Assembly: GCA_016302015.1 (NCBI GenBank)
Contig: JAEDOJ010000064.1
Location: 1 to 8,017 of the forward strand
DNA length: 8,017 bases
Direction: 5' to 3'
Source: Oscillospiraceae bacterium
Lineage (GTDB): Bacteria > Bacillota_A > Clostridia > Oscillospirales > Oscillospiraceae
Below the pieces are notes generated by a model. That model worked only from the letters and a program-made list of their open reading frames with translations, had not been told where the DNA came from and made no database searches. Made by a program: the position numbers and the translations under genes. Below are positions 1-6,936 of this stretch, piece after piece. How positions within the stretch are numbered: the stretch's first letter is position 1; the number at the start of each line of letters is the position of its first letter.

Positions 1-683
1 TGGTAGCAGCGGCATTCCATGGCGGTGGCCAGCTCGTCTGCCCGGCGGAAGGCGCTGATAAACAGGGGAACCAGAATGGGAACCAGTGCCTTGGCCTTGC
101 GGAAAATATTTCCGCTTTCAAAATCCGCTCCCCGGGCCTTTTGCGCGGAGATAATCTTATCCGTCTCCTCAATCAGGGTGGGAATAAAGCGTAGGGCAAT
201 GCTCATCATCATTGCCAGCTCGTGAACGGGAAAGCGAAGCTTCTTCAAAGGGGAGAGGAGGGACTCCAGACCGTCCGTGAGGGCGATGGGGGAGGTGGTG
301 TAGGTCAGGAGGAAGGTTCCCATGACCAGCATCATAATCCGCAGCACAAGAAACGCCGCGTTCCAAATCCCCTCGTAGGTAATCGTAAAGATCCAGAATT
401 CCACCAGCACCCGGCCGTCGCTGTAAAACAGGTTGAGAATTGCGGTGAAAACAATGATAATCAACAGAGGCTTCAGCCCCCGAAACAGGGTCTTCAGCTT
501 GATTTTTGACAGAATAATGCTGGCAGCGAGAAAAAGCAGCGCCGCTGCGTAGGACACAATCCACTTGCAGAGGAAGAGCGCCACAATATAGACAAGGGTG
601 ATGACCAGCTTGGCTCTGGGATCCAGGCGATGCACCACGGTGTTTCCGGGAAAGAACTGACCTAAGGTAATGTCTTTAAGCAC
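1..683 (-). CDS. ecfT: EcfT, ECF transporter transmembrane coupling subunit (3' end cut by window)
   Basis: This is the integral membrane scaffold of an energy-coupling factor transporter. It joins the two ATPases EcfA1/EcfA2 to interchangeable substrate-binding S-components for vitamins or metals. The visible 227 residues show several hydrophobic helices (about 25-40, 42-59, 71-87, 105-128 and 199-212). They also show the two family coupling-helix motifs: Q-K-A-R-G-A-D at 181-187 and A-M-E-C-R-C-Y at 221-227, which ends at the window edge. Full-length members are about 265 residues, so roughly 40 are missing. The start is GTG at 683, chosen because GGGAGG lies 8 nt upstream (692-697) and because it overlaps the EcfA2 stop by 8 nt, which suggests translational coupling. 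It is the last visible gene of the leftward operon. Family assignment is firm. The transported substrate cannot be inferred because no S-component is present. Confidence 0.93.
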   Translation of the reverse strand, partial: MLKDITLGQFFPGNTVVHRLDPRAKLVITLVYIVALFLCKWIVSYAAALLFLAASIILSKIKLKTLFRGLKPLLIIIVFTAILNLFYSDGRVLVEFWIFTITYEGIWNAAFLVLRIMMLVMGTFLLTYTTSPIALTDGLESLLSPLKKLRFPVHELAMMMSIALRFIPTLIEETDKIISAQKARGADFESGNIFRKAKALVPILVPLFISAFRRADELATAMECRCY

Positions 684-1542
684 GGCGGGAACCTCCCTTC
701 AGGGAGAGAAGCTGCGCCAGAGCCTGATCCATGGTATAGGTGGCGGGATCAACCGGAAGCCCCAACTGGTGCAGGCGGAGAAAGAGGGACGTAACCTGAG
801 GAACGGACAGGCCGATTTCCTCCAGCCGGGGAGCCTGCCGGAAGACCTCCTCCGGGGTGCCCAGCATTTCCAGCCTGCCCTGATTCATCACCAGCAGACG
901 GTCTGCCAGCATGGCCACATCGTCCATGGAGTGGCTGATCATGAGAATGGTCGCCCCGGTGGCCTTCTGGTAGTGCTTGATATTCTCCAGCAGGGAAGCA
1001 CAGCCGGCGGGGTCGAGACCGGCGGTAGGCTCGTCAAAAATGACGATTTCCGGTTCCATGGCGATGACTCCGGCAATGGCAACCCGGCGTTTTTGCCCGC
1101 CGGAGAGGTCAAAGGGGGATTTTTCCAGAAATCCCGGGTCAACTCCTGCAAATTCCGCGGCACGAAGCACCCGCTGACGGATTTCCTCCTCCTTCAGACC
1201 CATATTTTTCGGGCCAAAGGCGATATCCTTATAGACCGTTTCCTCAAAAAGCTGGTATTCCGGGTACTGGAACACCAGACCAACCTGAAACCGGGCTCTG
1301 CGGGTGGCGGCCTTGTCCTTCCAGATGCTCTCCCCGTCCAGCAGCACGTCCCCGGAGGTGGGCTTCAGCAAGCCGTTTAAATGCTGGATCAGGGTGGATT
1401 TTCCGGAACCGGTATGGCCGATAATTCCCAGAAATTCACCCTTTTCCACGGTAAAATTCAAGTTTTGTATGGCGTCGTGCTGGAAGGGCGTACCGACGCT
1501 GTAGGTATGCGAGAGGTCTCTGACCTCAATGGTTGCAGCCAA
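676..1542 (-). CDS. ecfA2: EcfA2, ECF transporter ATP-binding subunit
   Basis: This is a cytoplasmic ABC ATPase of 288 residues, the second of the EcfA1/EcfA2 pair that hydrolyses ATP to drive S-component toppling in ECF transport. All nucleotide-binding motifs are intact: Walker A G-H-T-G-S-G-K-S/T at 42-50, Q-loop F-Q-Y-P-E-Y-Q-L-F at 91-99, signature L-S-G-G-Q at 146-150, Walker B ending D170-E171, D-loop G-L-D at 175-177, and switch His204. The Q-loop wording with Tyr-Pro-Glu-Tyr-Gln-Leu-Phe is typical of EcfA2 rather than EcfA1. The start codon is TTG at 1542. An in-frame stop lies a few codons upstream with no ATG or GTG between, and AGGAGG sits 7 nt before it (1550-1555). It starts 18 nt after the EcfA1 stop and overlaps EcfT by 8 nt. 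Confidence 0.95.
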   Translation of the reverse strand: MAATIEVRDLSHTYSVGTPFQHDAIQNLNFTVEKGEFLGIIGHTGSGKSTLIQHLNGLLKPTSGDVLLDGESIWKDKAATRRARFQVGLVFQYPEYQLFEETVYKDIAFGPKNMGLKEEEIRQRVLRAAEFAGVDPGFLEKSPFDLSGGQKRRVAIAGVIAMEPEIVIFDEPTAGLDPAGCASLLENIKHYQKATGATILMISHSMDDVAMLADRLLVMNQGRLEMLGTPEEVFRQAPRLEEIGLSVPQVTSLFLRLHQLGLPVDPATYTMDQALAQLLSLKGGSRRA

Positions 1543-1549
1543 TGTGTTT

Positions 1550-1555
1550 CCTCCT
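1550..1555 (-). promoter_or_regulatory. Ribosome binding site deciding the TTG start of ecfA2
   Basis: AGGAGG on the minus strand lies 7 nt before TTG at 1542. It is a near-perfect anti-SD match and the only strong one before the frame. This is the reason for accepting a rare TTG start instead of an internal methionine. Confidence 0.85.
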
Positions 1556-1560
1556 GGTGG

Positions 1561-2409
1561 TCAAGCCTTTAATATGGTATAAAGTGCCTGCGCACATTCT
1601 TCTGTGGAAAGCGCGTCAAGGGGCAGTTCAAAGCCCGCCTGATTCAGCTCGTAAATCAATTGTGTGGTGGCGGGAACGCTCAGCCCCGCCTTTTTTAACA
1701 GCTCCACCTGGGGAAAAACCTCCTTCGGCGTGCCGTCTGCCAAAATATTCCCTCCATCCATGACAATCACCCGATGGGCGTGAATGGCTTCCGTCATGTG
1801 ATGGGTGATCAAAACCACGGTGATGCCCTCGCTGCGGTTCAGCTCCTCAATGGTGCGGATCACCTCTGCCCGCCCGTGGGGGTCCAGCATGGCTGTAGGC
1901 TCGTCCAAAACGATGCACTTGGGCTCCATGGCAATGACCCCGGCAATGGCAATGCGCTGCTTCTGACCGCCGGAAAGCAGGTGAGGGGCGTGGGTTCGGT
2001 ACTCATACATCCCCACGGCCTTCAGAGCGTCGTCCACACGTCTGCGGATTTCCCCGGAGGGAATCCCCAGATTTTCCGGGGCAAAGGCCACGTCCTCCTC
2101 TACCACGTTGGCAACGATCTGGTTATCCGGGTTCTGGAACACCATCCCAACGGTGCGGCGAATGTCAATGAGCTTGTCCTCATCGGCGGTGTCCATGCCA
2201 AAGACATGAACGCTGCCGCCCTCCGGCAGAAGGATGGAATTAAAATGCTTGGCAAGGGTGGATTTCCCGCAGCCGTTGCGGCCTAAGACGACCACAAAGC
2301 TGCCCTCCTCAATGGTAAGGTTCAAGCCGTCAAAAACCCCCACGGGGGCTTCATCCTCCATGGTGGGATAAGAAAAATGAAGGTCGGTTACAGTGATGGC
2401 GTCGTTCAT
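1561..2409 (-). CDS. ecfA1: EcfA1, ECF transporter ATP-binding subunit
   Basis: This is a cytoplasmic ABC ATPase of 282 residues, partner of EcfA2 in the ECF energising module. Motifs are Walker A G-R-N-G-C-G-K-S at 43-50, Q-loop F-Q-N-P-D-N-Q at 91-97 (the EcfA1-type wording), signature L-S-G-G-Q at 145-149, Walker B ending D169-E170, and switch His203. The reading frame is open upstream to 2436, but I place the start at the ATG at 2409. It has an AAAGGA ribosome site about 7 nt upstream, and its ATGA overlaps the TGA of the methyltransferase gene by 4 nt, a common coupling arrangement. The longer start would add nine mostly charged residues unlike the family N-terminus. The C-terminal part after about 225 matches the length of the regulatory tail of EcfA proteins. 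All catalytic residues are present. Confidence 0.94.
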   Translation of the reverse strand: MNDAITVTDLHFSYPTMEDEAPVGVFDGLNLTIEEGSFVVVLGRNGCGKSTLAKHFNSILLPEGGSVHVFGMDTADEDKLIDIRRTVGMVFQNPDNQIVANVVEEDVAFAPENLGIPSGEIRRRVDDALKAVGMYEYRTHAPHLLSGGQKQRIAIAGVIAMEPKCIVLDEPTAMLDPHGRAEVIRTIEELNRSEGITVVLITHHMTEAIHAHRVIVMDGGNILADGTPKEVFPQVELLKKAGLSVPATTQLIYELNQAGFELPLDALSTEECAQALYTILKA

Positions 2410-3284
2410 TTGCCTGTCCTTTCGCCGCTTGTCCACCGGCCTGCCGCACCGCAGGGGAGAATGAGGCCGGTATCCTTCACCGGCAGTCCCAGCTCCTCGG
2501 ATTCCGTGTGACCGCCGAAGCGGGGGGTAATCAGACTGTCCAGCAGGCAGGTCAGAACAGAGGGGGCAAGGCCTGTGGTATAGGAATTGATAATGAAGAA
2601 AAGAGGATTGTCCGACAAAACCCCGGTGACCAGCTTCAGGAAGGGGAACAGATCCTTTTCCAGCTTCCAGATTTCACCGGAAGGGCCTCTTCCGTAGGAA
2701 GGGGGGTCCATGATCACTGCGTCATAGCGGTGGCCCCGGCGGATTTCCCGCTCCACGAATTTTCCGCAATCGTCAATGATCCAGCGGATGGGCGCTTGGG
2801 AAAGGCCGGAAGCGGCGGCGTTTTCCTTTGCCCAGGCTACCATTCCCTTGGCGGCGTCCACATGGCAGACGGCAGCGCCGGCCTTAGCGGCGGCAAGGGT
2901 AGCGCCTCCGGTATAGGCAAAGAGGTTCAAAACGCTGATGGGGCGGCCTGCGTTGCGAATCCGGGCGTCGATAAAATCCCAGTTTGCAGCCTGCTCCGGG
3001 AAGACACCGGTATGCTTGAAATTCATGGGCTTTACATGGAAGGTCAAATCCCGGTAACGAATCTGCCAGCGCTCCGGCAGATGATGGGCAGACCACTGAC
3101 CGCCGCCGCTGTTGGAGCGGGCATACCGGGCGTCATAGCTGCGCCAATGGGGGTTTTTCTTCGGGCTTGTCCAGATGACCTGGGGATCGGGGCGCACCAG
3201 ATAGTATTTTCCCCAGCGCTCCAGCTTTTCGCCGTCTGAGGTATCCAGAACCTCAAAGTCTTTCCATTGATCTGTAGTCCACAT
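2406..3284 (-). CDS. Class I SAM-dependent methyltransferase, RlmI/RlmK-like superfamily
   Basis: This 292-residue cytoplasmic protein has the Rossmann-fold methyltransferase motifs in order. Motif I, V-L-N-L-F-A-Y-T-G-G-A-T-L, is at 118-130 and binds SAM. Asp143 is the likely ribose-binding acidic residue, D171-D172 follow, and motif IV D-P-P-S-Y-G-R-G is at 193-200. It ends in L-P-C-G-A-A-G-R-W, as is common in this group. The closest known relatives modify 23S rRNA (RlmI m5C1962, RlmK/L m7G2069), so an rRNA or other RNA substrate is a reasonable inference. However, it is about 100 residues shorter than RlmI and shows no N-terminal PUA-type domain, so no gene symbol is given. The ATG at 3284 has AGGAG 6 nt upstream. 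It begins 24 nt after the PBP stop, and its TGA overlaps the ecfA1 ATG, placing it mid-operon. Confidence 0.85.
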   Translation of the reverse strand: MWTTDQWKDFEVLDTSDGEKLERWGKYYLVRPDPQVIWTSPKKNPHWRSYDARYARSNSGGGQWSAHHLPERWQIRYRDLTFHVKPMNFKHTGVFPEQAANWDFIDARIRNAGRPISVLNLFAYTGGATLAAAKAGAAVCHVDAAKGMVAWAKENAAASGLSQAPIRWIIDDCGKFVEREIRRGHRYDAVIMDPPSYGRGPSGEIWKLEKDLFPFLKLVTGVLSDNPLFFIINSYTTGLAPSVLTCLLDSLITPRFGGHTESEELGLPVKDTGLILPCGAAGRWTSGERTGK

Positions 3285-3308
3285 AGGATTCTCCTGAAAA
3301 TCTCTTTT

Positions 3309-5885
3309 TTAAAGTCTGCCCGGTCTGTGCCGCCCAAAGGGATCAAACTCCTCAGGCGGCAGGGCGGTTTCCGGCTCCGTGACCGGTTCCGTAGGCGGGA
3401 CGGTGGGAGACTCTGTCTCCGTGGGTGTGGGAGCGGAGGTGTGGAGGGTGCAGCGGTTGGGAGCGTCCGGGTCATAGACATAGGACGCCCCCGCATCTCT
3501 GCCCGATGCGTGGCTGATCAGGAGGCGGCCAACCTCTTTGACCGTGTTTCCCTCTGCCTGTTCGCAAAATTCCGTGGCAACCTTTCCGGACGCCTCGCAA
3601 ATTTTAACTAATGTGTGGCAATCACACTTGCCGGGGACATCCTCGGAGAAGAGGCGGATGCGAACCACCCGATTGCTGCCGTCCTCACGGACATCCTTCT
3701 CGCAGGCGTCGGTGGCCAGCTTGCCGCAGTCGGCACAGATGCGATAGGTGGAGCAGCCGTAGTCCGTAAACTCACAGTAGTCCAGATATTCGTGAATGGG
3801 GTCCATGACCTGCCGCCACATGGAAATGGCAGGATTCACATAAGCGCCGGACATGATGATCTGCTCCGGTTCGTCATAGCCGCACCATACGACACAGGTG
3901 TAGTAGGGCGTGTAGCCTGCAAACCACCGGCACTGGTTATTGTTGGTGGTGCCCGTCTTACCGGCAACGGCTACGTTGCTCTTGTAGGCGGCGCCGCCGG
4001 TGCCGTAGGAGACGGCGTCTCTGAGCATATAATTGATATAGAATGCCGCTTTTTCGGAAATGGCGGTGTGGCTTTCCTGGGTGTTATCCAGAATCACGTT
4101 GCCGTCGGGGTCAACCACCTTGGTATAGGTTCTTGCTTCCCGGAAAACGCCGTTGTTGGGGAAGGTGGCATAGGCCTGGGTCATTTCACGCACGGTCAGA
4201 CCGTAGGTCAGCTCGCCCAGAGCCAGAGGCGCATAGGCAATGTCCGAATAGGACTGACCGCCGATTTCCAGACTTTCCACCAACGTGGTGATGCCCATTT
4301 TCTGGGTCAGGAAGTCGTAGCTGTTCTGCAGACCCAGACGATCCAGAGTTTTTGCGGAAATGGTATTCAAAGAGGAGAGAACGCCCCGGTAAACCGTGGC
4401 ATTGCCGCTGTAGTACCGGTCGTTATTCTGGGGCCAGTTGTCATACAGAGGGCCGTCTTCAAACACCGTGGCGGGAGTGACCACCCCGGCATTGAGCGCC
4501 GGAGCGTAAACCGCAATGGGCTTGATGGAGGAGCCCACCGGCAGCTTGCTCTGCGTGGCACGGTTCAGGGACAGACTGCTGTCCTTTTCCCCCACGCCGC
4601 CGGACATACCCACGATGTCGCCGGTGGCGTTGTCGATGACCACCACCGCAGACTGGAGCTGCTGAATGCTGACGGTGTTGGGAAGATTGTTCGTGTTTTC
4701 ATAGACATGGTCGATCATGGCCTGAATGGTGGGATCGACGGTGCAGTAGATGCTGTAGCCGCCGGTGAGAAGCTTCTTTTCCGCGGCATTCCAGCTCAGA
4801 TCATACTGATCGCACAGATCGCTGACCACATCACGGTAAACGGTGTCCACAAAATAGGAATATGCGTTGGTGTCATCCACGGCGTAGTTCTGGGTGCCGC
4901 AGTTGGTGCAGTAATATGCGTCGTCCTCTTTATAGTATTCGCTGCGCTTGCCGTCAAAGCCGCAGACGGCGCAGATATAGGTCTTTTCATCGTAGCGGCC
5001 GTTGTGGAAGAGCATTTCCTGACTGATTGCCTCTTCGTAGGCGCTGTCGGAAGGAAAGTACCCCTGATCGTGCATCTCGCTGAGGATGGTCAACTGACGG
5101 TTCCGGTTCCGTTCCGGGTAGATATAGGGGTCATAGAGGGAGGGATTGTTGGTGATGGCAATAATACTGGCGCATTCCGCGGCGGTCAGCTCGCTGACAT
5201 CCTTGCCGAAATACACCTCTGCGGCGCTCTGCACGCCGTAGCAGCCCTCGCCGAGATAGATGGTGTTCAGGTACCATTCCATGATCTCTTCCTTGGTGTA
5301 GTGCTCCTCCACCGCCAGCGCCCGGAAGATCTCCTGCACCTTTCGGTTGACGGTAACGTCATCCTCCTGAGACAGGTTCTTGATGAGCTGCTGGGTAATG
5401 GTGGAGGCACCGAAGGAGGAATCGCCGCCCACGAAGTTTCTCACGGCGGACATGGTTCTGACCCAGTCCACGCCGTCATGCTCCAGGTAGCGCTTATCCT
5501 CAATGGAAATGGCCGCATGCACCATATCCTCGGGGATTTCATCGTAGCCGACCCAGATTCGATGCTCCGTTGCGTAGAGCTGCTGCAGCTCCCGGGGCTG
5601 ACCGGTCAGGGCATCCACATAATAGATGATGGAGGTCTGAGCCAGAGAAATATTGCTGAGCTGGAGGGCGTCGGCATATTCCTCCGCCTTGGGAATCACA
5701 TCGGTTTTCAGATAGTCCGAGAATTTGGACATGAAGATGGAACCGGCAATGATGACGATCACCGCCAGGGTCGCACCGATGATCATAAGCCATAATAAGA
5801 CCTGACCTAAAAGATGCAGCACCACACGGAGAATCCGCCACGCCAGATTTGGTTGTTTTTCGGGCAACTGAGCTTTATCAGCCAT
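3309..5885 (-). CDS. Class A bifunctional penicillin-binding protein (GT51 glycosyltransferase plus transpeptidase)
   Basis: This peptidoglycan polymerase and cross-linker is anchored by one long hydrophobic segment (about 21-51 of 858 residues). The glycosyltransferase domain has the GT51 motifs: E-D-K-R-Y-L-E-H-D-G with catalytic Glu129, G-A-S-T-I-T-Q-Q at 159-166, R-K-V-Q-E at 181-185, and Y-L-N at 205-207. The transpeptidase domain has S-S-I-K (Ser452, Lys455), S-L-N (505-507) and K-T-G-T (643-646). Two extras stand out: a C-x2-C...C-x2-C insert (305-329) between the domains, and a cysteine-rich region (about 717-812) followed by a Thr/Pro/Glu-rich tail. The start is uncertain. ATG 5885 is preferred over GTG 5900 (five residues longer); both have weak ribosome sites. 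It is the first gene of the leftward operon and resembles PBP1a/PonA, but the exact orthologue is not fixed. Confidence 0.95.
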   Translation of the reverse strand: MADKAQLPEKQPNLAWRILRVVLHLLGQVLLWLMIIGATLAVIVIIAGSIFMSKFSDYLKTDVIPKAEEYADALQLSNISLAQTSIIYYVDALTGQPRELQQLYATEHRIWVGYDEIPEDMVHAAISIEDKRYLEHDGVDWVRTMSAVRNFVGGDSSFGASTITQQLIKNLSQEDDVTVNRKVQEIFRALAVEEHYTKEEIMEWYLNTIYLGEGCYGVQSAAEVYFGKDVSELTAAECASIIAITNNPSLYDPYIYPERNRNRQLTILSEMHDQGYFPSDSAYEEAISQEMLFHNGRYDEKTYICAVCGFDGKRSEYYKEDDAYYCTNCGTQNYAVDDTNAYSYFVDTVYRDVVSDLCDQYDLSWNAAEKKLLTGGYSIYCTVDPTIQAMIDHVYENTNNLPNTVSIQQLQSAVVVIDNATGDIVGMSGGVGEKDSSLSLNRATQSKLPVGSSIKPIAVYAPALNAGVVTPATVFEDGPLYDNWPQNNDRYYSGNATVYRGVLSSLNTISAKTLDRLGLQNSYDFLTQKMGITTLVESLEIGGQSYSDIAYAPLALGELTYGLTVREMTQAYATFPNNGVFREARTYTKVVDPDGNVILDNTQESHTAISEKAAFYINYMLRDAVSYGTGGAAYKSNVAVAGKTGTTNNNQCRWFAGYTPYYTCVVWCGYDEPEQIIMSGAYVNPAISMWRQVMDPIHEYLDYCEFTDYGCSTYRICADCGKLATDACEKDVREDGSNRVVRIRLFSEDVPGKCDCHTLVKICEASGKVATEFCEQAEGNTVKEVGRLLISHASGRDAGASYVYDPDAPNRCTLHTSAPTPTETESPTVPPTEPVTEPETALPPEEFDPFGRHRPGRL
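3450..3737 (-). other. Cysteine-rich C-terminal repeats of the PBP
   Basis: After the transpeptidase domain, residues about 717-812 (ATG numbering) contain two related units. One is I-C-A-D-C-G-K-L-A-T-D-A-C and the other is I-C-E-A-S-G-K-V-A-T-E-F-C. Each is followed further on by Cys-containing C-x-C-H or C-T-L-H. Comparable cysteine repeats occur at the C-terminus of clostridial class A PBPs. They may form disulfides or bind metal; this is inference. Confidence 0.7.
4899..4973 (-). other. Zinc-ribbon-like insert inside the PBP, between GT51 and transpeptidase domains
   Basis: Residues 305-329 (ATG numbering) read C-A-V-C-G, then 17 residues between the two cysteine pairs, then C-T-N-C-G. 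This is the classic knuckle spacing of a zinc ribbon. It lies after the GT51 motifs and before the transpeptidase S-S-I-K, in the linker that should face outside the membrane. The motif is seen directly. Metal binding is inferred. Confidence 0.7.
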
Positions 5886-5923
5886 AGGAAGACCACTCAC
5901 TTTCTAATATACTCTGTGGGAAC

Positions 5924-5950
5924 GGTCTGCAAAATCGGGACAGGCAGACC
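5924..5950 (-). promoter_or_regulatory. Leader hairpin upstream of the PBP gene
   Basis: A perfect 7-bp inverted repeat, GGTCTGC/GCAGACC, has a 13-nt loop. It lies about 40-65 nt upstream of the PBP start and inside the transcript expected from the 5969-5995 promoter. No T-tract follows, so it is not an intrinsic terminator. Any regulatory role is unproven. Confidence 0.45.
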
Positions 5951-5968
5951 TTCACCCTATTTTCCCTA

Positions 5969-5995
5969 TTTATATAATTATATCACGCATGTCAA
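5969..5995 (-). promoter_or_regulatory. Candidate sigma-A promoter of the PBP-methyltransferase-ecfA1A2T operon
   Basis: On the minus strand a perfect -35 TTGACA (5990-5995) is followed after 15 nt by TATAAA (5969-5974). The region between also contains TATAAT-like sequence. The 15-nt spacer is short of the optimal 17, so the exact -10 is uncertain. The transcription start would fall near 5962, giving a leader of about 75 nt. It is the only good leftward -35 in the divergent region. Confidence 0.5.
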
Positions 5996-6001
5996 CTCTG
6001 T

Positions 6002-6013
6002 ATTAGTTCTAAT
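6002..6013. repeat. 12-nt palindrome just upstream of the PBP promoter -35
   Basis: ATTAG-TT-CTAAT is a perfect 5-bp inverted repeat 6 nt upstream of TTGACA. Its position would suit an activator or repressor site. It is short and AT-rich, so chance is possible. Confidence 0.3.
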
Positions 6014-6198
6014 TATGTTTCATTTTCATGGAAAAAATATGTCATAATCTAAATAATATACATTGGAAGTTGAAATTTTGGACAAGTCCTGCAGTTGAGG
6101 CTTATTTTGTGAATTCTTTGTAAAGGCGGTTTTTTGCCCCTGGATTTCCGGGATGAAAGAAAATTACGATAGAATCAGAGGGTTCGTCATATTTTCTC

Positions 6199-6227
6199 TT
6201 GATTTTCTGCGGCACAGCGGTTAAAAT
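6199..6227 (+). promoter_or_regulatory. Sigma-A type promoter of the DUF1292 gene
   Basis: TTGATT (6199-6204), a 17-nt spacer and TAAAAT (6222-6227) lie directly upstream of the gene. The predicted start near 6234 leaves a short leader that carries the AGGAGGT ribosome site. Confidence 0.7.
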
Positions 6228-6255
6228 AAGATCAGAAACTACAGGAGGTAACCCT

Positions 6256-6534
6256 ATGGAGGATTACGGTGCAAACTACATTTCCATTACCGACGAGGAT
6301 GGCGTGGAATACGAGCTGGAGGTTCTCTCCTCCGTCACCTATCGGGGTGTGGAATATCTGGCGCTGACGCCTGCGGACGTGGACGAGGACGCGGAGGAGC
6401 TGGAGGTCAGCATTCTCAAGTCTGTGCCGGACGAAAATGACGAGCCGATTCTGGTAACCGTGGAGGATGACGACGAGCTGGAAGCAGTCTATGATCTTCT
6501 GATGGAAAACATGATGGAGGAAGATGAGGAATAA
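6256..6534 (+). CDS. DUF1292 family small acidic protein (YrzB-like)
   Basis: This is a 92-residue, very acidic cytoplasmic protein of the DUF1292 family, which is widespread in Firmicutes and has no established function. It opens with the family-type segment T-D-E-D-G-V-E-Y-E-L-E-V, followed by V-E-Y-L-A-L-T-P, and ends in an acidic tail of Asp and Glu. There is no signal peptide or membrane segment. The start is ATG at 6256, set by the strong AGGAGGT site at 6243-6249 with 6-nt spacing. A longer frame from 6199 would overlap the promoter and is rejected. It stands alone on the plus strand under its own promoter. No terminator separates it from the 6S-like RNA about 30 nt downstream, so read-through to the terminator at 6768-6792 is likely. 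In Bacillus, relatives sit near yrzL/yrrK, a context not seen here. Confidence 0.88.
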   Translation: MEDYGANYISITDEDGVEYELEVLSSVTYRGVEYLALTPADVDEDAEELEVSILKSVPDENDEPILVTVEDDDELEAVYDLLMENMMEEDEE

Positions 6535-6562
6535 TTCCCGCCTCTTTGACGTATCCTGTTAA

Positions 6563-6767
6563 TAAAGGTTCCCTGCTTGGTGCGTGATAGCCCTTTTTAA
6601 ACCCACATCATATTCAAGGGATGTCGGACTTCCGTCTCGGATTGCAGGCCTCCCGTTCCGGCTTTGACCGTGAATGGACGTTGGAAGCAGCTAAGATACG
6701 GAGAGACAACCCACCTGCAATTCTGTGCAGGTTATAAATGGGGCTACACGGCCATAGCGGGGCTTTG
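6563..6767 (+). ncRNA. ssrS: 6S RNA candidate (RNA polymerase-binding regulator)
   Basis: The sequence folds into the 6S plan. The closing stem pairs AAAG 6564-6567 with CTTT 6763-6766, CCC 6571-6573 with GGG 6760-6762, GCT 6575-6577 with AGC 6756-6758, and TGG 6578-6580 with CCA 6752-6754. The lower stem pairs CGTGATAGCCC (6583-6593) with GGGCTACACG (6741-6750), with one bulged A. The upper stem pairs GGGATGTC (6618-6625) with GACAACCC (6705-6712), with one A-A mismatch. Between lower and upper stems lies a large central bubble. Its 3' strand carries a perfect 7-bp hairpin (6713-6732), as in many 6S RNAs. Length of about 205 nt and the terminator right after also fit. Known 6S RNA mimics an open promoter and sequesters the housekeeping RNA polymerase. 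TATCCT at 6552-6557 could be a -10, but no good -35 is visible, so processing from the DUF1292 transcript is possible. Confidence 0.78.
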
Positions 6768-6792
6768 AAAAGACGGCTGCAAGCCGTCTTTT
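6768..6792 (+). terminator. Intrinsic terminator after the 6S-like RNA (copy 1)
   Basis: AAAAGACGGCT, a 3-nt loop GCA, then AGCCGTCTTTT gives a perfect 11-bp stem whose 3' arm ends in four T. It begins directly after the closing stem of the RNA. The T-tract is short and the structure is symmetric, so it could act on both strands. Confidence 0.85.
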
Positions 6793-6906
6793 CAGACCGT
6801 AAAAAAGTCCGGAACCGCCAAAATTGAGATTATTTTTTCAGCAAATTGTCCTTTTTGGATTCTGCGAAAACACAGAAAGATTTCCGAACTTTTTTAGCTG
6901 CATTTC

Positions 6907-6921
6907 TCTTGCTTCGCAAGA
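6907..6921 (+). repeat. Small 6-bp hairpin
   Basis: TCTTGC-TTC-GCAAGA is a perfect stem followed by ATTTTGG. The T run is too short to call it a terminator with confidence. Confidence 0.5.
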
Positions 6922-6936
6922 ATTTTGGCTTTCATC

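Larger units (their letters stand above)
5886..6255. other. Divergent intergenic control region between the PBP operon and the DUF1292 gene
   Basis: This 370-nt stretch has no credible gene. It is distinctly AT-rich around 5960-6060. It holds a leftward promoter candidate, a 7-bp leader hairpin, a 12-nt palindrome at 6002-6013, a GGAC-AA-GTCC palindrome at 6080-6089, a weak 5-bp hairpin near 6138-6152, and a rightward promoter at 6199-6227. The part from 6014 to 6198 otherwise shows nothing I can assign. Confidence 0.8.

Noticed and set aside
3615..5795. Plus-strand open frame of 726 codons opposite the PBP gene
   Set aside because: It is a shadow of the PBP. The minus-strand frame carries all GT51 and transpeptidase motifs in order.
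6546..6551. TTGACG as a -35 for the 6S-like RNA
   Set aside because: There is no -10 at 16-18 nt downstream, and the start would fall inside the closing stem.
6681..6690. GGAAGCAG, reminiscent of the conserved tetraloop region of SRP RNA
   Set aside because: The rest of the SRP hairpin is missing, while the surrounding 205 nt fit the 6S fold.
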